From: DAOUJI01 sp965237875
GTDB taxonomy: Bacteria > Chloroflexota > Dehalococcoidia > Lucifugimonadales > JAGWBF01
Reading direction: 5' to 3'
Length of the DNA: 64,000 nt
NCBI GenBank assembly: GCA_965237875.1
Contig: CBDEGP010000002.1
Span: 1,302,001 to 1,366,000 of the forward strand
Position 1 is the first letter of the stretch. The number at the start of each line of letters is the position of its first letter. Below the pieces are notes generated by a model. That model saw nothing but the letters and a program-made list of their open reading frames with translations. It made no database searches and was not told the origin of the DNA. Made by a program: the position numbers and the translations under genes. Of the stretch, positions 1 to 8,577 are shown piece after piece.

Positions 1-2
1 CG

Positions 3-1040
3 GTGGTCTACGACCCCTGGGACGGCACGCACCTGAACGCCAACACCGCCGTCCTCGCCCGCTCCGGCAGCGGCAAGTCCTTCGCAACCAAGCTGGGGAT
101 GCTCCGGGGCCTGTGCCGGGGCGTCACCGCCTACGTCATCGACCCGGAGGGCGAGTACGCGGACATGGCCCGCGCCGCCGGAGGACGGGTGCTCTCCCCC
201 GGCGTCCCCGGCCAGGGCATGAACCCCTTCGTCATCGAGCGGGGCGACTCCGAGGAGCTTCTCCAGCGCATCGGCAGCCTGAGACGGCTCATAGAGGTGA
301 TGGTGGGCGAGAGTCTCGGCGCGGAGCGAAGGGCCTCCCTGGACCACGCCCTGGCGGGCTACTACGCCCAGCCCCGCGAGCGCACCGGCTTCCGCGACTT
401 CTACGAGTACCTGCAAGGAGATGAGGCGGGAGGGGAAGACATGGCGAGGCTCCTGCGGCCCTTCGCAACGGGCAGCCTGCGCAACCTCCTCTCCGACGAG
501 GGCGACGACCTGCTCTCCAACGAGGCCCTGATCACCGTCTTCGACCTGCGGCTCCTGGAGCCGGAGCTTCGGCCCGCCGCGGCGATGGTCTGCACCGAGA
601 CGGTGTGGGCGGCGGCCGCCCAGGACCCCAAGCCCCGCCTGCTGGTCGTGGACGAGGTGTGGTCGATCATGCAGCACCCCGAAGGCGCGGCCTTCATGGT
701 GTCGATGGCGAAGCGGGCGCGCAAGCACCGGCTGGGGTTGCAGTTCATAACGCAGGACGTCCAGGACCTATTGAGTGAGGACACCTCCAGAACCATCACC
801 GGACATTCCGGTCGCGCCCTGCTCCAGAACGCCGCCTTCAAGCTGCTTCTCCAGCAGGACGCCGCCGCCATCAGCACGGTGGGAGACGCCTTCGACCTTC
901 CCCAGGACCTCCAACGCTGGCTCCTGTCCTGCCCCAGGGGAGACGGGTTGTTGCTGGCGAAGGGGCACCGCTTCCCCGTCCGCATCGAGGCGACCCCGGA
1001 GGAGACGGAGGTGATCGAGTGGCGGCCTGGACACCGATAG
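3..1040 (+). CDS. VirB4/TraC-type conjugation ATPase, 5' end missing
   Basis: The reading frame enters from the left edge, so only the C-terminal ATPase half (345 residues) is seen; VirB4 proteins are usually 600-900 residues. The Walker A motif ARSGSGKS lies near residues 19-26 and the Walker B motif LVVDE near 214-218. The phrases DPEGEY and FITQDVQDLL are typical of the VirB4/TraC/HerA-FtsK group. In type IV secretion this ATPase sits on the cytoplasmic side of the inner membrane and powers channel assembly and DNA transfer. It is followed after 37 bases by the coupling-protein gene, which supports a conjugation operon. The GTG at position 3 is only the first codon in the window, not a start. 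Confidence 0.85.
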   Translation: MVYDPWDGTHLNANTAVLARSGSGKSFATKLGMLRGLCRGVTAYVIDPEGEYADMARAAGGRVLSPGVPGQGMNPFVIERGDSEELLQRIGSLRRLIEVMVGESLGAERRASLDHALAGYYAQPRERTGFRDFYEYLQGDEAGGEDMARLLRPFATGSLRNLLSDEGDDLLSNEALITVFDLRLLEPELRPAAAMVCTETVWAAAAQDPKPRLLVVDEVWSIMQHPEGAAFMVSMAKRARKHRLGLQFITQDVQDLLSEDTSRTITGHSGRALLQNAAFKLLLQQDAAAISTVGDAFDLPQDLQRWLLSCPRGDGLLLAKGHRFPVRIEATPEETEVIEWRPGHR

Positions 1041-1077
1041 AGACAGGACTTCAACAAAGAAAGGAAGGCGCCCCCTT

Positions 1078-3648
1078 ATGAAGCTGAACCCGAAGAACAT
1101 CCTGTTTGGAGACGATACGGAGAAGAAAGGTCCCGTGTTGCTGGCGGTGACGCCGCCCCGCGCAGGGGAGCGCACGCTGCTGGGCGTGGAGAACATGCTC
1201 GGCTCCATCGCGGTGCCGGAGCCCTTCTCTTTGGAGCTGGCCGCCGACATGGACGGCGTGACCCTCATGGCCCGCTGCCTCGACGACGAGGTGGTGAGAG
1301 GCCAGCTCTCCGCTCACTACCCCCAGGCCCGCATACAGAAAGTGGACGAGGAGGACGACCCCCTGCGCCTGGGCGAGGGGGAGCGGGCGTGGAGCATGAC
1401 CCTGCGGGCCGACGGCCCCGAGTACGTCCCGCTGAGGACGTTCCGCGACGACGACCTGCTCGACCCGGGCTCGGACCCCCTCATCGCCCTGATGGGCGCG
1501 CTCTCGGCCCTCCACGAGGGGGAGCGGGTGGCGGCGCGGCTGTTGCTGCGCTCCCTCGGCCCCGACTGGTCGCAGGCCCACATGGACAAGGCCCACAAGC
1601 GGCCCGGCATGGAGCCCAGGGAACCCGCCTACACCTACCAGACCAAGCCCCTCCAGATGGACGGAGTGACGATGGCCGTCCTCGGTATCGGCGCGCTCGC
1701 CGCCCTCAAGGGCTACCTGTGGGTGCAGGACGGGGAGATATGGAAGGCGGCGCTTCTGGGGACGGGAACCGCCCTGGGGCTGGCCGCAGGGGGCTGGGCC
1801 GGGTGGCGGTGGAAGAAGGCCCGCAAGCGGGTAGAAGACCCGCTGCTCATCAAGGAGAAGGTCTCCCGCATCGCCTTCGACGCCGAGCTCCAGGTCGTCG
1901 CCGTCCTGCCCGCCGAGACAAGGCAGGAGCGCGCCAGGGAGCTTCTCGGCCCGGTGGCCGCCGCCTACCGCCACTTCGACAACCCGGCCGGGGCGCGGTT
2001 CAAGGTCGGCAGGGTCCGGCCCGCCATGCCCGACCCGGAGATGCTGCACCCGGCAGGCCCCGGACTGTTCGGGAGGCGCAGCGTCCTGGGCGTACGCGAG
2101 ATCGCCTGCCTGTGGCACCCGCCCGGAGCGGGCGACGAGACGCCCCTGGTGGAGCGCTCCGGCGCGAGGGCGCTTCTGCCTTCTGCGAAGGGCGTCAGGG
2201 GCGGCGCGCTGGTGGGAGACACCACGGCGGGCAAGCCCCGGCCCATCCGCTTCCCCGAAGACCTGCTGCGCCGCCACCACCTCTACGTCGCCCGCACCCG
2301 CATGGGCAAGTCCACCCTCATGCACCACCTCGTCGTCCACAAGATGCGGGAGAAGGCCGAGGGCAGGGACAACGACGCCATCGTCGTCATCGACCCTCAC
2401 ACCGACCTGGTGGCGGGGCTGATGGAGCACGTTCCCGAGTCCCTCATGGATCGGGTGCGCCTCATCGACCTGTCCGACGAGACCCGCTCCCCCGGCATCA
2501 ACCTGCTCGACACCCGCATCTTCGCCGACCGCGACCGCACCGCCGACTCGGTGGTGCGCGTCGCGAAGGGACTGTGGGAGCAGTGGGGGCCGAGGATGCA
2601 GTCCATCCTCGAACAGACCGTCAAGACCCTCCACGAGGCCAACGAGCAGGTGGAGGCGGAGCGGCAGTACACCATCCTCGACGGGCTGCGCCTGCTGTCC
2701 AACGCACCGTTCCGCACCGCGGTCCTGGCGAAGATATCCGACCCCTACCTGCTGGAGTGGTGGGCCAGGGACTTCGGCAGCTGGCACCGCCAGTACAAGG
2801 CCGAGGCCCTGGCCCCGGTGCAGACCCGCCTCTCCTACTACGCATCCTCCAAGCGGGCGCGGGCCATCCTGGGCCAGCGCCGCTCCACCATCGACCTGCG
2901 CCGTACGATCCACGACGGAGGGGTCCTGCTGGTCTCCACCTCCCAGGGCACCGTTGGCAGGGACGTGGCCGCCCTGGTGGGCGCGTCCCTGCTCAACCTC
3001 GTGGACGCGGTGATACGGGAGCAGGGACGGCTGCCGTTGCACCAGCGCAGGGGCGCTCTCGTGGTGGTGGACGAGATGCAGTCGATGCCCGGCGTGGACT
3101 ACGAGTCGATGCTCTCCGAGCTGGGCAAGTTCGGGGCCAGCTTCGTGCTGGCCACCCAGAGCCTCGCCAAGCTGGACGACCTCTCACGCACCATGCGGGA
3201 CACCCTCCTCGCCAACGTCGGGTGCCTGGCCGTCTTCCAGGTGGCGGGCAACGACGCCAGGACGCTGGTGTGGGAGCTGGGCAAGGACCGGGTGAGCGAG
3301 GACGACATCGTGTCGCTGCCCGTCCACCACTGCTACGTCCGCGCCACCGTGGGCAAGGAGCGGATGCCCGCCTTCTCCATGATGGTGCGCAAGCCGGAGG
3401 AGGGAGAACCCGACGTCGCCGCACGCATCCGCGCAGCGGCGACCGCATACACCGTCTCGGCCCCGCAGATCGCCTACGGCGACGCGGAGGGCGACCTGAA
3501 GGTGGAGGAATTCCGCAGGGCCGTCGAAGACCCGAAAAGCGACGGTGAACAGCAGCAGAAGCCGGAAGCGGAGCCGGAGCGCAGGAGGCGGCGGAGCAGG
3601 CGGAGGGCGGCTGCCGACGTCGGCGAAGCGGAGGAGGTGCAGGAATGA
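1078..3648 (+). CDS. VirD4/TraD-like type IV coupling ATPase
   Basis: An 856-residue protein with two hydrophobic segments around residues 196-245, a P-loop RMGKST (K411, S412) and a Walker B VVVDE (D665, E666). The region between resembles the TraD/TraG and DUF87/HerA DNA-pumping ATPases (for example LLVSTSQGTVG and FVLATQSLAKLDD). The likely role is the membrane-anchored pump that hands relaxase-bound DNA to the secretion channel. The C-terminus is a charged, low-complexity tail rich in E and R. The ATG has an AAGGAAGG ribosome site upstream. Its stop overlaps the next start (ATGA), so the two are translationally coupled. Substrate specificity cannot be judged. Confidence 0.85.
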   Translation: MKLNPKNILFGDDTEKKGPVLLAVTPPRAGERTLLGVENMLGSIAVPEPFSLELAADMDGVTLMARCLDDEVVRGQLSAHYPQARIQKVDEEDDPLRLGEGERAWSMTLRADGPEYVPLRTFRDDDLLDPGSDPLIALMGALSALHEGERVAARLLLRSLGPDWSQAHMDKAHKRPGMEPREPAYTYQTKPLQMDGVTMAVLGIGALAALKGYLWVQDGEIWKAALLGTGTALGLAAGGWAGWRWKKARKRVEDPLLIKEKVSRIAFDAELQVVAVLPAETRQERARELLGPVAAAYRHFDNPAGARFKVGRVRPAMPDPEMLHPAGPGLFGRRSVLGVREIACLWHPPGAGDETPLVERSGARALLPSAKGVRGGALVGDTTAGKPRPIRFPEDLLRRHHLYVARTRMGKSTLMHHLVVHKMREKAEGRDNDAIVVIDPHTDLVAGLMEHVPESLMDRVRLIDLSDETRSPGINLLDTRIFADRDRTADSVVRVAKGLWEQWGPRMQSILEQTVKTLHEANEQVEAERQYTILDGLRLLSNAPFRTAVLAKISDPYLLEWWARDFGSWHRQYKAEALAPVQTRLSYYASSKRARAILGQRRSTIDLRRTIHDGGVLLVSTSQGTVGRDVAALVGASLLNLVDAVIREQGRLPLHQRRGALVVVDEMQSMPGVDYESMLSELGKFGASFVLATQSLAKLDDLSRTMRDTLLANVGCLAVFQVAGNDARTLVWELGKDRVSEDDIVSLPVHHCYVRATVGKERMPAFSMMVRKPEEGEPDVAARIRAAATAYTVSAPQIAYGDAEGDLKVEEFRRAVEDPKSDGEQQQKPEAEPERRRRRSRRRAAADVGEAEEVQE

Positions 3649-5297
3649 AGCCCGAAGGATGCGAGGCCGACCTGCTCCGCGCGCTGTCGCGGATGCCCTT
3701 CCTCGACCGGCTGGAGATGGTCGCCGTCTGCGGCTGGTCCAGGGGCGCGGTCTACGAGGCCATAGAGAGGCTGGAGTCCGGGGGGTTCTGCGCCTCCGTG
3801 CCCCACGCCACGGGGCTGCTTCCCTCCTCCCGGAGGTTCCACCTGACCGCCACGGGGCTGCGCAGGCTCGCAGAGGAAGAGGAAACGTCTCTCGACGAGC
3901 TGGTGCGCTCCCGTCCCGTCTCCGCCCAGTGGCGGCGCAGCCTGATGGAGCGCCTCGACGCCGTGGCCTCCGTCTACGGCGTCGCCTCCACCGTCTCCAG
4001 CCTGGCATTCCCCATCCGGTTCCGCTGGTACCGCTCCATCCCCCTCGACGCCGCCATGACGCTGCCCGACGGGAGGACCGTCGGCATCGTCCGGCAGGGA
4101 CTGACCGCCGACAGGTCGGGCTTCTCCCGGCGGCTCTGGGGGCTGCCCGACTGGCCTATGCCCGGAACGGTCCTGGTCCTCATGGCCGACGAGGTGCGGC
4201 TCAGGCACGCCCGAAGGCTGCTCTCGACCACCGACGTTCCGGCCCTGTTCGCCGTGGAACGCCTTGCGGTGCTGACGGGGGCGGGCGACCGGATATGGAG
4301 TCCGCCGAAGGTCGGCGCCGAGATCGACCTGCGCTACGCCCTCGACCGGGTGGGGCCGGGCGGACAGCTTCCAATAGAGCCGGAACCGCAGCGCGCCGAC
4401 CCGCCCGCCGACTTCGCCGTCGAGGGTCCGGGGTGGGACATCCCCGACCACATGCTGCCGGTCCTTCTCAAGCCCATAGAGAAGCGCGCCCTCGACCTCA
4501 TCTCCGACTGGCCCTGGATCGCCCTCAAGGAGCTGGCCGGGCTGTTGGGCGTCTCGACCCAGAGGGTCTCCCACGGCGTCATCCCCCTCGAAGGCTTCGG
4601 CCTCGCGGCCCGGCCCCGCGACGCGGGCGGACGGCTGGCCCTCACCGACCGGGGGCTGGCGCTGCTGGCCCGCAGGGACCGCACATCCGTCGCCGTGGCG
4701 CGCAAGCGGTGGAGCGTCGCCCTGGAGGACGCCGAAGGCCCGTTCGAGTGGCGCAACGTCACCGGCAGGAGAGGCCGCCAGCTGCTCAGGAACACAGAGC
4801 ACACCGCCGCCGTCCACGGCTTCCTGGCCGCGCTCGCCGCGCAGGCCCCCCTGCTGGGATGGGAGGTCGTCCAGCTCGACCCGCCCCGCAGGGCATCCCG
4901 CCACTTCAGGCACGACGACCGGATGCGCGCCGTCAACCCCGACGCCTTCGGTGTCCTTCGGAAGGACGACAGGACATGGCCCTTCTTCCTGGAGTGGGAG
5001 CGCCGCGCCGTGCGGCCCTCAACCATGTCCGACCGGCTGGCCCCCTATCTGCGCTACTTCTCTTCTCACAGACCCACCGACGACCACGGCACAAGGCCCT
5101 CAGTCCTGGTCGTCTTCGACGACGAGATCGCCCGGACCCACTTCCTGCGCGTGGCGCGGGAGGAGACCCACGAATCGAGAGTCAACGTGCCCCTGCTGGT
5201 GTCCCACAGGGAGGCCGTAGACGCCCTGGGGCCGATGGGACACGCCTGGCGCACCCCCGCCGACCGGGAGACCCCCCAGGCCCTGCCGCCCCAATGA
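3645..5297 (+). CDS. Replication-relaxation-like protein with winged helices
   Basis: A 550-residue protein starting in ATGA overlap with the coupling ATPase. The N-terminus (about 5-75) is a winged-helix domain (LSRMPFLDRLEMVAVCGW then LLPSSRRFHLTATG). A second winged helix lies around 280-345 (LKELAGLLGVSTQRVSHG). The C-terminal part has PDAFG followed by FFLEWERR, a spacing reminiscent of PD-(D/E)xK folds. This layout matches the replication-relaxation family found next to conjugation ATPases in ICEs of Gram-positives and Chloroflexota; a part in plasmid-like replication or DNA relaxation is inferred from the family, not shown. A clear paralogue lies at 27491-29197. Confidence 0.65.
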   Translation: MKPEGCEADLLRALSRMPFLDRLEMVAVCGWSRGAVYEAIERLESGGFCASVPHATGLLPSSRRFHLTATGLRRLAEEEETSLDELVRSRPVSAQWRRSLMERLDAVASVYGVASTVSSLAFPIRFRWYRSIPLDAAMTLPDGRTVGIVRQGLTADRSGFSRRLWGLPDWPMPGTVLVLMADEVRLRHARRLLSTTDVPALFAVERLAVLTGAGDRIWSPPKVGAEIDLRYALDRVGPGGQLPIEPEPQRADPPADFAVEGPGWDIPDHMLPVLLKPIEKRALDLISDWPWIALKELAGLLGVSTQRVSHGVIPLEGFGLAARPRDAGGRLALTDRGLALLARRDRTSVAVARKRWSVALEDAEGPFEWRNVTGRRGRQLLRNTEHTAAVHGFLAALAAQAPLLGWEVVQLDPPRRASRHFRHDDRMRAVNPDAFGVLRKDDRTWPFFLEWERRAVRPSTMSDRLAPYLRYFSSHRPTDDHGTRPSVLVVFDDEIARTHFLRVAREETHESRVNVPLLVSHREAVDALGPMGHAWRTPADRETPQALPPQ

Positions 5298-5317
5298 ACG
5301 ACGAGGGACGAAGACCC

Positions 5318-5599
5318 ATGCCCAAACAGGATACACATAAGCAGGAAGGCCCCCGGAGGCGCAGAGGACGGATCGTCGTCCGGCTCGACACGGCGGCCGT
5401 CTGGAAGCGTCTGGCACTGCTGAACCGCTCCCAGAACTGGCTCGCCAGGGAGATCGGGGTCAGCCCCGGCTACGTGTCGATGCTGGTCAACAAGGGGCGC
5501 TCGCCCTCCGGTCGCATCCGCCGCCGGATGCTCAAGGCCCTGGAAGTAACCGAGTTCCAAGACCTATTCAGATTGGAGGAGAGAGATGAACAAGACTGA
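5318..5599 (+). CDS. Small Xre-like helix-turn-helix protein
   Basis: About 93 residues: a basic N-terminus (RRRRGR) followed by a Cro/CI-type helix-turn-helix (NWLAREIGVSPGYVSMLVNKG) and a helical tail. The ATG at 5318 is preferred because GAGGGA lies about 9 bases upstream; an in-frame ATG at 5294 overlaps the previous stop (ATGA) but lacks a clear ribosome site. The 3' end overlaps the next gene by 14 bases. It probably regulates transfer or excision genes of the element; that is inference from domain and position. Confidence 0.7.
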   Translation: MPKQDTHKQEGPRRRRGRIVVRLDTAAVWKRLALLNRSQNWLAREIGVSPGYVSMLVNKGRSPSGRIRRRMLKALEVTEFQDLFRLEERDEQD

Positions 5600-5912
5600 C
5601 GACTCGACCCGTTTCGACGGGCACGACAACCCCGTGGCCGATGGGACCCAGCCCCTGGAGAGCGGCGTCCTGCCGGAGGACTTCGGTGAGCGCCTCGAAC
5701 GCCTGAAGGAGGCCAGCGGCCTCTCCTGGCGCGGCTTCGCCAAGGCCCTCGGCGTGGACCCCAAGCAACTGCGCATGTGGCGCAGGAAGGGCGTCGAGCC
5801 CTGCGGGGGAGCCATGCTCTCCATAGCCCGCTTCGCCTCCGGGATACCCGGGGGTCTGGAGATCCTCCTGGGCGAGGGGTTCCAGATGACCTTCTTCGGA
5901 GAGGAGAGCTAG
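5586..5912 (+). CDS. Helix-turn-helix regulator
   Basis: 108 residues with a predicted helix-turn-helix near residues 38-62 (LSWRGFAKALGVDPKQLRMWRRKG), of the kind seen in Xre-like regulators that read a W-R-K-G recognition end. A GGAGGAGAG site sits directly upstream of the ATG, inside the end of the previous gene. It is last in the tightly packed conjugation block and is followed by a strong GC hairpin. Likely a second DNA-binding control protein of the element; target unknown. Confidence 0.7.
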   Translation: MNKTDDSTRFDGHDNPVADGTQPLESGVLPEDFGERLERLKEASGLSWRGFAKALGVDPKQLRMWRRKGVEPCGGAMLSIARFASGIPGGLEILLGEGFQMTFFGEES

Positions 5913-5918
5913 ACCAAA

Positions 5919-5960
5919 GGCCCCGCCGGGCGCACCGCGCAACGGCGGCGCGGCGGGGCC
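5919..5960 (+). terminator. Strong GC hairpin after the conjugation block
   Basis: GGCCCCGCC (5919-5927) pairs perfectly with GGCGGGGCC (5952-5960), with more pairing possible in the GC-rich loop. It starts seven bases after the stop of the HTH gene. There is no T run, so it may be a Rho-type or RNA-stabilising hairpin rather than a classical intrinsic terminator. Confidence 0.45.
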
Positions 5961-6069
5961 GGAACTGACGTCGCCCGCGCTCGCCCCTTTCCGTCGGCGC
6001 GGGAGGCCCGTCACAGACCTGTAACGAGAGGCCGGCGGCCCAACCGATTCGCCGCTGCGACTGCGCAAC

Positions 6070-6303
6070 ATGAAAGATACCACCGGAAAGACCAAAAACA
6101 ACAGACGAAAGAGGCCCAAAGACCGGGAGCTTGAAGACGCCCTGGAGCGCTCCATGCCGTCCTATACGCCTGAACATCGCAGGGCGGTCCTGAAGGGGCT
6201 GCGCATCCTGGCGCGAGTCGCCATCCGCTCCTACATGGAGGAGCAGGCGGAAGAATCGTCCTGGCCCGAAGCCGTGGAAGACGGCGGCGAGGAGGAGGAC
6301 TGA
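6070..6303 (+). CDS. Small charged hypothetical protein
   Basis: 77 residues, very basic at the N-terminus (RRKRPKDRELED) and acidic at the end (EDGGEEED). The middle (YTPEHRRAVLKGLRILARVAIRSYMEEQ) could form one long amphipathic helix. No known domain is recognised. There is no strong ribosome site, but codon use matches the neighbouring high-GC element genes. It sits after the hairpin and before the lower-GC cargo gene. Confidence 0.45.
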   Translation: MKDTTGKTKNNRRKRPKDRELEDALERSMPSYTPEHRRAVLKGLRILARVAIRSYMEEQAEESSWPEAVEDGGEEED

Positions 6304-6567
6304 TGGGGTGCGAGGGGGAGCGGCAGACGTCCCGATGGGACGCGGAAGACTGAGATGCGCAGGAACGGGGAGCGCAGCCTCCTAAACCGAAGCCAAGGTG
6401 AGATGTGCATGATCATCGGTTAGAATCGGGGGAGTCGCAGATGCGACGAGGCGAGCAAAGGACGGGTGGTGCTGAGCATGGGAGAGGCACGAGGGAGAAG
6501 GGATAGAAGGTTGCTGGGGAACTTCCGCTTTTGACAGCCTATGTGGAAAATTGATAGAGGTAGGGAA
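6304..6567. other. Intergenic, no gene seen
   Basis: Purine-rich 264-base stretch between element backbone and the FRG cargo gene. Short frames exist on both strands but none has a family match or convincing start. GC content drops across it, which marks the start of inserted cargo. Confidence 0.4.
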
Positions 6568-7962
6568 ATGGGGCAAAGGACACGGGAGGCTGCTTTGGCA
6601 ATTGAAGAGCACATCAAGGTTCTACGCAAGGGCGTCGAGGCGTGGAATAGTTGGAGAGCCAGTACGCCTATCGAGCCAGACCTGAGCAACATCACTTTCT
6701 ACGACAAAATGCCTTTGTCGAAAGGTGCGCTTTTGCGCAACGAAGGGATCAACCTTGCCAACGTAACTTTTCAAGGAGCAAACCTGAAGAGTGCCGACTT
6801 CTATGGCGGCTACCGTCAAGGGGCGAATTTCGCCGATGCCAATCTGCAAGAGGCGGACCTCACCGACGCAATGCTGTGGGAAGCGAACCTCTCCGGTGCC
6901 GACCTTGCTTTCGCCAATGTGACGAACACGGATTTTCAAGAAGCCGTTTTCAAGGACACTAATCTAACCGGCAGCAGGCTTTGGAAAGCGAAACTCTTTC
7001 CAAGCCGACTCACCGACCTGTCCCCGCAGCAGTACGAAGATGATGTTCTGACTGACAAGCCCGTCAAAAACGTGGGTGGTTTACTGAAACGAATTCACCG
7101 GATTGAACAACTATACAGCGAGCAAGGGCAGCCGGTTCAGTTCTATTTCCGTGGAGAAAGCACAACTGATTGGGAGTTGACCCCCTCGGTAATGCGGACC
7201 GACTCCAGCAAATACGAGGGCGAAATGTTAGTTGACTTGGCCTCCCGCCGTCCCGATGAATTCAACGGGATGACTACGGCGTTGGGCCGATGGGTGTTGG
7301 CACAACACCATGAACTAAAAACTCGTTTCTTGGATGTGACCAAGAACCCGTTGGTCGCTCTCTTCAATGCTTGCGGCGGCAGTGAAGACGAAGAGGGAAA
7401 ATACAAAGAAAAGCCGGGACGGCTGCACATCTTTGCAGTGCCACCCGAATTGGTCAAACCATATACCAGTGATGTGGTCAGTGTCATCGCAAATTTCGCG
7501 AGGCTGTCGCAATTTGACCAAGACCTTGTCCTGGGCAAGCGCGCCCTTTCTGACGAAACCGGAAAATCCATTACTCCTGTATCCAGCGCGCCTCGATATT
7601 CCAGGGCCATGCTATACCTGTATCAATACATTAAGCAGGAGAAGCCCTACTTCGAGGAAAGGATTGACCCTCGAGACTTTTACCGGGTTTTCGTAGTTGA
7701 GCCCCAACAATCTTCCGAACGCCTCCGAACCCAATCCGGTGCCTTCCTCATCTCGGCCTTTCATAAACGACTCGAAAGGGTTGCTGTTCTGGACAAGAAT
7801 CCTGGGATTCCGGTCTATGCTTATTACAAGCTAGATGTACGGGAATGCAAGCATAAAGCCAACATGATGAGGGAGTTAAGAATGCTGAACATCAGCAAAG
7901 AAACCCTCCGGCCTGGGTTGGATTCCGCAGCCCAAGCGGTCACGGCGAAATATGGCCCATAA
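6568..7962 (+). CDS. Pentapeptide-repeat / FRG-domain fusion protein
   Basis: About 464 residues. An N-terminal helical part (1-50) leads into pentapeptide repeats near residues 60-145 (ANLKSADF, ANFADANLQEADLTDAM, ANLSGADLAFANV), which form a right-handed beta helix. The rest carries an FRG domain with its namesake motif FYFRGES at residues 192-198 and conserved downstream blocks (TRFLDVTKNPLVALFNA). FRG proteins are widespread in mobile elements, but their biochemical role is not settled; defence or toxin function is only inferred. The ATG at 6568 is chosen over 6541 because AGAGGTAGGG lies just upstream. Base composition is clearly lower in GC than the flanking genes, which points to separate acquisition. 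Confidence 0.75.
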   Translation: MGQRTREAALAIEEHIKVLRKGVEAWNSWRASTPIEPDLSNITFYDKMPLSKGALLRNEGINLANVTFQGANLKSADFYGGYRQGANFADANLQEADLTDAMLWEANLSGADLAFANVTNTDFQEAVFKDTNLTGSRLWKAKLFPSRLTDLSPQQYEDDVLTDKPVKNVGGLLKRIHRIEQLYSEQGQPVQFYFRGESTTDWELTPSVMRTDSSKYEGEMLVDLASRRPDEFNGMTTALGRWVLAQHHELKTRFLDVTKNPLVALFNACGGSEDEEGKYKEKPGRLHIFAVPPELVKPYTSDVVSVIANFARLSQFDQDLVLGKRALSDETGKSITPVSSAPRYSRAMLYLYQYIKQEKPYFEERIDPRDFYRVFVVEPQQSSERLRTQSGAFLISAFHKRLERVAVLDKNPGIPVYAYYKLDVRECKHKANMMRELRMLNISKETLRPGLDSAAQAVTAKYGP

Positions 7963-7983
7963 CAAACCCACGCGCGCGATGTT

Positions 7984-8208
7984 TCACCCAACCCCCCATT
8001 TGGATTTCCAGGTTTCCCTGGTATTGGACACCAGCCACGCCACCACGTACAGGAAGGTGCCCCTGTCCATCGGCTCGATCCCCAGCGCGCGCAGCAGGCT
8101 GGCGGGCAACGTCGTGTAGGCGGCCCCGGTGTCCACCGTCGCCTCTACCTCCCGCTCCTGTTTGCCGTCCATGCCGGCAATGCGCAGCGGCCACTTGAAT
8201 GTCCCCAT
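7984..8208 (-). pseudogene. Retropepsin-like aspartic protease fragment
   Basis: The 74-residue frame begins like the clan AA (retropepsin-like) proteases of bacteria: EATVDTGAAYTTLP with the catalytic D-T-G, then LLRALGIEP. After about residue 55 the sequence (VVAWLVSNTRETWKSK) no longer fits the family, which normally runs to 110-130 residues. It is therefore a truncated relic. It converges on the FRG gene, and the break probably reflects insertion of that cargo. Confidence 0.6.
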
Positions 8209-8362
8209 GGAGGGAGCCTCTCCTTCTCAGTGTCTACCACTACATTTGACTCCATTGAGAGCCGTCCTCATAGTGACGCGACCCTTGACAGGGGCAGCCG
8301 GTTCGTTCATGATAAGAGTATGATTCTGTCATACAGTGACAAGCAAAAAAGAGAGAGTGTCC

Positions 8363-8560
8363 ATGCCCAGAAAGTCCAAGGTCATCAGCTTCTCAATGCC
8401 CCCGGAGATGGCCCAGCAGGTGCAGCAGGTGGTCGAGGAGGATGGCCGCACCGTGAGCGAGTTCCTCCGAGACGCCATCCGCCTGTACATGGACGAACGG
8501 GAGTGGCTGCGGCGGGAGCGCCGCCAACGGGCCGAGGCCCGCAGAAACCAGAGCGAATGA
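8363..8560 (+). CDS. CopG-type ribbon-helix-helix regulator
   Basis: About 65 residues: a basic N-terminal strand (SKVISFSMPPEMAQQVQQVV) followed by two helices (RTVSEFLRDAIRLYMDE), the ribbon-helix-helix fold of CopG/Arc repressors. The ATG at 8363 follows AAGAGAGAG; an upstream in-frame ATG at 8336 is less likely. Its stop overlaps an ATG of the recombinase frame, so it is probably co-transcribed with Rec1 and may control its expression. Confidence 0.75.
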   Translation: MPRKSKVISFSMPPEMAQQVQQVVEEDGRTVSEFLRDAIRLYMDEREWLRRERRQRAEARRNQSE

Positions 8561-8577
8561 AGGAGGAGGACGCTTAC

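Noticed and set aside
1051..3042. Very long minus-strand frame (663 codons) opposite the coupling ATPase
   Set aside because: It lies antisense to a gene with clear Walker motifs. Its translation is low-complexity, rich in G, H, V and R, as expected from high-GC codon shadow.
1389..3548. Long + frame of 719 codons overlapping the coupling ATPase
   Set aside because: Composition is almost only R, G, P and A without any domain; it is the +1 shadow of the ATPase gene.
3545..5293. Long upstream part of the frame that ends as the HTH gene at 5599
   Set aside because: Only the last 93 codons resemble a protein; the rest is an R/P/G-rich shadow of the replication-relaxation gene.
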